The position numbers were made by a program, and so were the translations under genes. Under the pieces are notes generated by a model that was given only the letters and a program-made list of their open reading frames with translations, was not told the origin of the DNA and ran no database searches. Below, piece after piece: positions 58,101-64,000 of a stretch of DNA of 64,000 nt. The stretch lies in contig JADNRZ010000009.1 of the NCBI GenBank assembly GCA_015501605.1, positions 310,001 through 374,000 on the forward strand. The letters run 5' to 3'. Positions within the stretch are counted from its first letter, which is position 1. Each line of letters begins with the position of its first letter. This stretch comes from Panaeolus papilionaceus (taxonomy: Eukaryota; Basidiomycota; Agaricomycetes; Agaricales).

Positions 58101-58903
58101 GTTATACCAGACGGAAGGAACGATTTGAACGCCTTTAGGTGCTTTGGATGCCCTGAAACCGTGACCGTTTTGCGATCTAGAACGGCCGTCGTGAAAATTG
58201 TCTCAGCACCGCTGGCCTGGGAATGAGTTAGTAGGTGAGCATATTGGAACACGTAGCAGTTGCAAACCTCGTTGAATTTCTCTACGACTTGATCGACGTC
58301 GGGGGTAGTAGTTGAAAGGACTACCAAACCCCATGACTGGTCCTGGTATTCTTGATAATGGCTGCCCAGAACCTGAAATCGGTAGATTTGACATCTAATC
58401 CCTATCCACAGGGCTAGGCGATATGCCTCAACGGCGTTTGATATAAACGACAGAAGTGATCGAGACGCCGACAGAACGCAGGCGGAAAGAATGCCTGAAG
58501 ACAAGGATAGAATTCCCGTGGCGTGGTCCACGTTTTGCCGAAAGATCTCGAATACGGGGAAGGAGGGATTGGGCGTGTCCTCCAGATAGGAGAGGAGCCG
58601 AATAGCTTGAATAAGTAGCAGGGCTGGGCCAGTTACAAGAGGATTGTGAAAATATCTCTCGCTTGGGAGAATGAATAGAGAACTTGGTTCCTTGAATTCA
58701 GACACGCATATATCCACTTTGTTTAGGTCCTGGGGTAATACCGCGCTGATCTCCGAAAGAAAAGACGTATAGCAAGAAAACAGTAACAGAGAACCTGATG
58801 GAGATGCAGACAGATTCAATAATTGCTGGCGTGTTTTGTCGTCGAAATTCAAAGTATCTTGACCTGGAAAAACTGGTAGAACAAGCCTTGGTGAAGAATC
58901 CAT
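52138..58903 (-). CDS. Non-reducing iterative polyketide synthase, SAT-KS-AT-PT-ACP-ACP-TE
   Basis: This is a type I non-reducing PKS of roughly 2,100 residues that builds an aromatic polyketide from acetyl and malonyl units; the layout fits basidiomycete orsellinic-acid-type synthases. The start is set at ATG 58903 ([15 protein letters not shown]) because LPVFPGQ is the usual SAT opening. In order: a SAT domain in which the usual GxCxG nucleophile region reads LSLSSG (no Cys); KS from [15 protein letters not shown], with active Cys in [14 protein letters not shown], His in [11 protein letters not shown] (normally EAHGTGT) and [14 protein letters not shown] with [13 protein letters not shown] and an intron-split GHSLGEY; PT with His in YMDGHRVAG and Asp in [14 protein letters not shown]; a weak first ACP ([12 protein letters not shown]); a canonical second ACP ([14 protein letters not shown]); and a TE with [14 protein letters not shown] and late His in [10 protein letters not shown]. 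About seven short introns are present; stop at 52138. No reducing domains and no tailoring enzymes lie in the window. A transcription factor gene is divergent to it. Confidence 0.93.
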
Positions 58904-60886
58904 ACTAGGAATATGGGCAGTAAGAAGATGGCTCTGGTACGCTATTTGAGCCACGGTAACATAAAAGTAGAACTGGTCGAGGAAGCAAGCCTTCTAGGGT
59001 TCTGGACCTGCTTGTGAAACGCCAATCAACGACAACACCGCAAGAAGAACAAAGAACTCTAGCGGAAGAAGAGAGTCGGGTATCGTTGTGGGACAGGATA
59101 TGGCTTAATCTTCTTTTTTTTTTGTCAATAAGATTTAGCATTAGTCGACAAGCCCGAGGGTTTTATTCACTAGACAATATGTTGAACCTCCAATCGAAGT
59201 CAAGTCAATAAACTCACATACAAGAAGAGATCTATTGCCCTGAAAACTTGGCAATCGCGATGTATTCTGAGCGTTTAATGCATTCAAAGAGATTTTGACT
59301 GATTGAACCGTAACGTTACATAAAAAATCAATATGTTGAGCAAAGAACAAGAAGAAAAAGTTCGCGCGAAGAAAGAGGAACAGCGGCTGCTTTAAATCAT
59401 GTGACTTATATCAGTGGCAGTGATGTGACAGCTGAGTGACAAGATTACAAGTGACATTGACAGACGCTTCCAAAACGCTCATGATCTGTGTAAATATAGG
59501 TTTCTCTTGGCTTATTGCTCGAGACTAGACCTCCTGCGCCGATAGTGGCTTGCTTTCAATCCGATCTTATATGGTGTCTATAACTTCATGGAGACCATCA
59601 AAGACCGTCTCAAACGGTACTGCTGTCTCGATTGTGTGCACCATCTACTGCAACTTCATCAAATTGTCACACCGCTGTCAAGCCTCGTTTAACACCTCCC
59701 CCCTAACAGGTTTTTTGGGACTGGTACCTATTTTTCACGTTTGTCTGGACCCTGAAAAACGAGGGCAAGGAGGGAGCGAGGTCGTACCAGAACGATTCTC
59801 TGGTGCTCACTTCCCCTTACTGATCCGGTATGAGACTATATTCGCGGCAAGGGTGTTCATGGAATTGTGTTAGTCATGTGTAAATTCCATTTAACCCCCA
59901 CACCTCTCGAAATACCGTCAAGGTGTTGACTGGTCGGGTGCGCAGAGTGCCGTTGACAGCTTGGTTCGTCTATCTAGCTTTCTCGAAATCTCCATTCATC
60001 ACTTGTTTCGATACTGTCGCAGGTTCCTCGATATGAGGAGATCTGGCAATTTGCCATGCACAAGATGAGCCACCCCAGGTGTGGACTAATAATAAGTGAG
60101 ATCAAGGTCCTTATGGGGACCAATTACACGTCCAAGTTAGGTCTTCTGCTTTGGGTCAATACAACCTAATTCCGAGATCTAGCTGTAATCAAGGTCTATC
60201 AAGGTATACAGTCTTGCCTTTTGAGACCTACATTGACACCCAATTTCTACCAGTAATACTTCGGCGATCATCTCTGTTTCTCATAGATGATGTAAGGGTG
60301 CAGGTTTTCATATCATGCCGCGGCACCTCAGCGGGATCTTTTAGGGTGATATGCCAATTCAAGCAGATGCAGTTTGCTTGTTGTTGTAAGTCGTTTTGAA
60401 CCACCCTTTTTCATTTCGACAGGCTGAACGATTTGATAAGGAACCTAATGACGGACCATGGTGAACTTTAACACTTTTACAAGTGGTATTTTCTCCGTAC
60501 CTTTGTCAGAGTTGACTTCCTCTACATAATTATCTGTCACAGGTATCCCAAATGGATCCAATTGAGCACTAGCGAATGCAGACTGACATGTGAACAATTC
60601 AGCGACCAGTACCGTCGGCACGAACCAAGCGGATCCTCCTGATTTGGATGAATCCGATTGATCTCAGCTAAATCTTCAATCCTGTCCCTATTCACATTGT
60701 CTGGGAAATTTTGCGCCGGGGATATGGTGATACGTCCCTTTTGTGCAAATGCTAACACGACGCCTCTGGGACGAATCCAAAGATTCGCTTAAGACTAAAA
60801 TGTTGATGGTTACACCAGCAGATACTCCTTGAGAGCTTATATAACCTGTAACGAAAAACCATTCACGAAACTCCTCTCCCACTACC
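58904..60886. promoter_or_regulatory. Divergent 2-kb region between PKS and transcription factor
   Basis: The two start codons (58903 minus, 60887 plus) face away from each other. Small frames (59550-59873, 60151-60399, 60688-60921) have no features. I did not identify a repeated Zn2Cys6-type CGG...CCG palindrome by eye. Joint control of both genes from this region is inferred from position. Confidence 0.4.
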
Positions 60887-63755
60887 ATGCCTCTCCTACC
60901 TCTTGCAGACGCCACCCTCAAGACTTCAATCGACTTGAAAGCGAATGGCGAAGTCAGCAGAATGCGCAGTCACAAAGGTATGCTCCGTCTCCATATCCAC
61001 GCTAATCCGTGTACCGAGCCGTTAATCTGTTTTAAATATAGGCAATATGCCTTCTTTGCCGCAAACCAAGTACTGCACTCTCTGTCCCGCGAAGTTCACA
61101 AGAACAACTCACCTCAACAGGCATCTTCGCTCGCGTGGGTTTTTCCCAATTTTGTATCATACACACACGGTTTAAACCTCAGCCTTATACAGATACCAAC
61201 GAACGAGCCCATAGATGCAATGTATGTTGCCACTCACATCAAAGACCAATGCACCATCTTACATTGTTCGCAGATATGCAATGCGGAGTTCACCCGCAGC
61301 GACCTTCTAACACGACATAAACGGACATGTGGCGATTCGTGAGTCATCCTATTATCTTATTTTCCTTGGACCCTCCTCACGCTTCATCAAGTAGTAACGT
61401 CAACCGCTCCAGAAGGAAGTCATGTCAAGTCCGTATTAAATCCTATATCACAATAATCCTATCTGACATCCGAATTATGTATTTCCTCTAGGCTTGTGCA
61501 GAATCCAAAGTGAAATGCAACCTTCAACACCCTTGCTCAAAGTGTTCCGCGCGGGGTAGAGAATGCATCTTTATCAACGACCCGGAGGCGTCCAGAAATA
61601 GAAAAATCGCCGCCAAAAAAGCCCCTCGTTCCTCCCTCTCCATGTCTCCCAGCGAAGGGGACTACGCAGAATCACCTACACCAATGGATTCTAGCCCATC
61701 GTCGCCGTTGTCGTTCGGCTCCCATGTTTCCGAGAGCTTTTCTCACATCGTTTCGCCTGTCCACATTCCGAACCATCTGATGTCCAATACCGCCTATGGT
61801 CTACCAGGCATCTCCAACGCATCAGACTGTTCCTCCGGCACCTCTTCTCGCTCATCTCCACGGTTAGATTATTTCGACCATCGTCATGACATGACAAGTA
61901 ACTTCAGCACGAGTTTTGATAATCTCGAGCTGGAATCGCCACTCAATAACCCTTTCCCTACCACCCTCGACCCTTTGTTAGAGGACCCCTTCTCATCTGG
62001 CGTGTCACGAGCTCCAGCTGAAAATGATATGACTGCCTGGTTTGAGCATTGCGCTGGATATGGTAACCAAGACCCCCAAGCGTTCCCCCAGCACGAGCAG
62101 TTTGTCACTGGCATGACGAACCTGAACCCGGCCTGTTCCAGCAAACATCCTCTTTCAAGGCTGCATTTCTCCACGAATTCTCCCATAGCAGGGGCTCCGT
62201 ATTGTTCCTCGGCATCAGGAAATCCGACGACCGAGGACTTAGATATGTACTGTGTGTTATCTTCAACTTTATGACCTCGGGACGACACCTGATGTTTTAA
62301 CTATCATCTCCTATTCTCTTTCTAGTGTACCTGTTTTTCACCGAGTTCAACTCACAAATTCCACTGTTTCATCGTGCGGGATGGAAGCTCGACCATACGC
62401 ATCCCATTCTCATGCGGGCTATGCAAGCCTGCGGCGCTTTTTATTCCAAATCATCAGTAGGCATGGATTTTGCCATCAAAACCCTGACAACATCTCGAGA
62501 TATGATTATGATAGAATTTGTAAGTTGTATTTGTTTGGGAGATTCCATCACCTAAACTTCGTCACTAACAATTTCATTCTCACCTTCTGTCGCCTGTCTA
62601 CTTTTGTTTGCTGCACCAGTCCAAACCTGAATGTACCCTGAAGGACCATATGTGTCTCATGCTTGCGGTTGTTTTGCTTCAGTCCACAGGTCTCCTGCAA
62701 CCACGTCCTGAGCAACGAGGCATTGCCAAAATTTATCACGACATTCTTGTTATGGTGAGTGTCGCGTGTTTTCATTTTATCCGGCATACTCGGTTTAGTG
62801 GAAACAAACTAACCACATTTATTGCTTATCTGCTGACAGATGGTTCGTAAGACTGGCCTCATAAAGTTTGTTGGATCTTGGCCACCGCCGGACCTGTCAA
62901 ACGCAGAGATGTTGGAAAACGCTTGGAAAGACTGGGCGCGCTTCGAAACCTTCAAGCGGTAATTTTACTTCGATATTGATGTGACCCGTTTTTTTCTAAT
63001 CTTAGAACATCTTCGTTAGCGCCCTTATCTTATCCTACATCCAAGATTGCTCCTTCGCCATGTTCTTCGGTACAACACCCTCATTTTTACCCTCAGAGTT
63101 CGACATTTGCCTTCCTTGCGATGACGCCCTCTGGAGGGCATCTAGCGCACGAGACTGGTACCAAACTCAAAGAACACCTTCGCCATATGGCCTTGGCACG
63201 TCCCGCATTCTCGGTGTTAGCTTTCCTATGGCACTTACAGCGCTCAAGGAACAAACAGCCATACTCACCCCTTTCACCCTCAACCCCTTCTCAGCCTTTG
63301 TTCTTGTCCATAGCATTCTCCGTGACGTCTTTTTAACGTCGCATTCGTCAGGAACTGGGCATGGGGGCCTCTCGAGTCCTTCTATGGTGGCAGTCGGTGG
63401 GAACCCTATCTCAATCCAGTGTGCACTTCACAACTGGCATAGGATGTGGTCTGGTAGCCCTGAGGCCGTCCATTCGGAGAAGTACCCCCAGAATATTCCT
63501 TTCTTGTACAACGCACTTCCATTTTACTGGCTTGCTAGGCTCGCGGAAGCAGCCAAGCAGAGTGGGACGCTGCATGTTCGACCCTTGTGTTCGAGAGCTG
63601 ACGTGGAGGAGCGTCATCGTACTATCAAGGAAAGATTAGAACAGATCCAGACGACACTTCGCAGTGGCACGCAAGTTTCCAGCCCCAGTAACGAGATGTG
63701 GCACAACAGTCCCTCACTTCCCGTCGGCATCCCTTCTTATTCCCATATGTCATGA
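60887..63755 (+). CDS. Transcription factor with C2H2 fingers plus Zn2Cys6 cluster, probable PKS regulator
   Basis: The ATG at 60887 starts MPLLPLADATLKTSIDLKAN. Short exons then encode one C2H2 finger (KYCTLCPAKFTRTTHLNRHL, then RSH), a second finger of C2HC type (CNICNAEFTRSDLLTRHKRTC) split by an intron, and a complete Zn2Cys6 binuclear cluster, C-x2-C-x6-C-x5-C-x2-C-x6-C, also interrupted by an intron after its first Cys-Gln. A basic stretch (RNRKIAAKKAPR) and a long Ser/Pro-rich activation-like region follow. Next comes a fungal-specific transcription-factor domain: YLFFTEFNSQIPLFHRAGWK, MRAMQACGAFYSK, and after further introns SLILSYIQDCSFAMFFG-like and FVLVHSILRDVFLTS. Stop at 63755. 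About ten introns, some uncertain between 62520 and 63060. The combined finger and cluster type is known in fungal regulators of secondary metabolism and development. Location beside the PKS suggests it controls that gene. Confidence 0.88.
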
Positions 63756-64000
63756 CATGACCTCCCTTGCTGATTGCATCCAGGGCTTCATATAGGGTTC
63801 GAGCCAAGTCCAATCGACTCCACCTGTAGAGCACTTATGATCGATTACCATGACACGACCACCAGAGTTTACGATATCTACTATTGCTTTCCCTGTTTTT
63901 TGTAATCTGTTTGTAGATTTATTAATTTGTAAATTAGGACGATGCTGTATCCTTAGATATGTATGACCCCGAAAATTCAACGATTGAATATGATGTATCT
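63756..64000. other. 3' flank of the transcription factor gene
   Basis: No gene supported in these 245 bases; short minus-strand frames run off the window or lack features. Confidence 0.4.

Noticed and set aside
58904..58954. Upstream extension of the PKS frame
   Set aside because: It starts with GTG and adds residues before the standard SAT opening; ATG 58903 is the natural start.

Overview
The window reads as a fungal nuclear chromosome, most likely a mushroom-forming basidiomycete (Agaricomycetes). Genes carry many short introns of about 50-60 bp with GT-AG ends. Several families are typical of that group: DUF6535 membrane proteins, DUF2235 hydrolases, a four-exon SDR, an orsellinic-acid-type non-reducing polyketide synthase, and Tc1/mariner, Harbinger and possibly Helitron DNA transposons. 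No rRNA, tRNA or CRISPR array was recognised.

Layout. 0.7-4.1 kb: ribonucleotide reductase large subunit (-) with four exact MluI cell-cycle boxes upstream. 5.3-9.3 kb: two head-to-head genes for helical coiled-coil proteins that resemble alpha-helical pore-forming proteins of the ClyA/YaxAB type (inference). 9.5-16.5 kb: a small Cys-rich protein, a candidate Helitron 3' end beside an unknown gene with a frameshift, a disordered single-pass membrane protein, and a broken paralogue of the unknown gene. 16.9-26.2 kb: DUF6535 copy A, an F-box protein with a probable frameshift, a basic hypothetical protein, an SDR lacking its catalytic lysine, and a secreted M43 metalloprotease. 27.9-33.2 kb: DUF2235 copy A tail-to-tail with DUF6535 copy B. 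33.2-42.1 kb: a transposon island holding a Harbinger transposase remnant, two foldback/MITE elements, a Tc1/mariner-like element inserted cleanly in a four-TM gene, and a Tourist-like MITE. 42.1-50.0 kb: DUF6535 copy C head-to-head with DUF2235 copy B. 51.2-52.0 kb: a deleted DUF6535 relic. 52.1-63.8 kb: a non-reducing PKS (SAT-KS-AT-PT-ACP-ACP-TE) divergent from a transcription factor carrying both C2H2 fingers and a Zn2Cys6 cluster, probably its regulator.

Three points stand out. First, DUF6535 and DUF2235 genes sit next to each other twice, with shared intron positions, which suggests duplication of a pair. Second, the transposon at 38084-40833 has 37-bp perfect inverted repeats and a TA duplication, and removing it in thought restores the host reading frame. 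Third, the paired coiled-coil genes are a candidate two-component system. Exon boundaries were read by eye from splice signals and frame continuity, so gene ends are more certain than some internal junctions.
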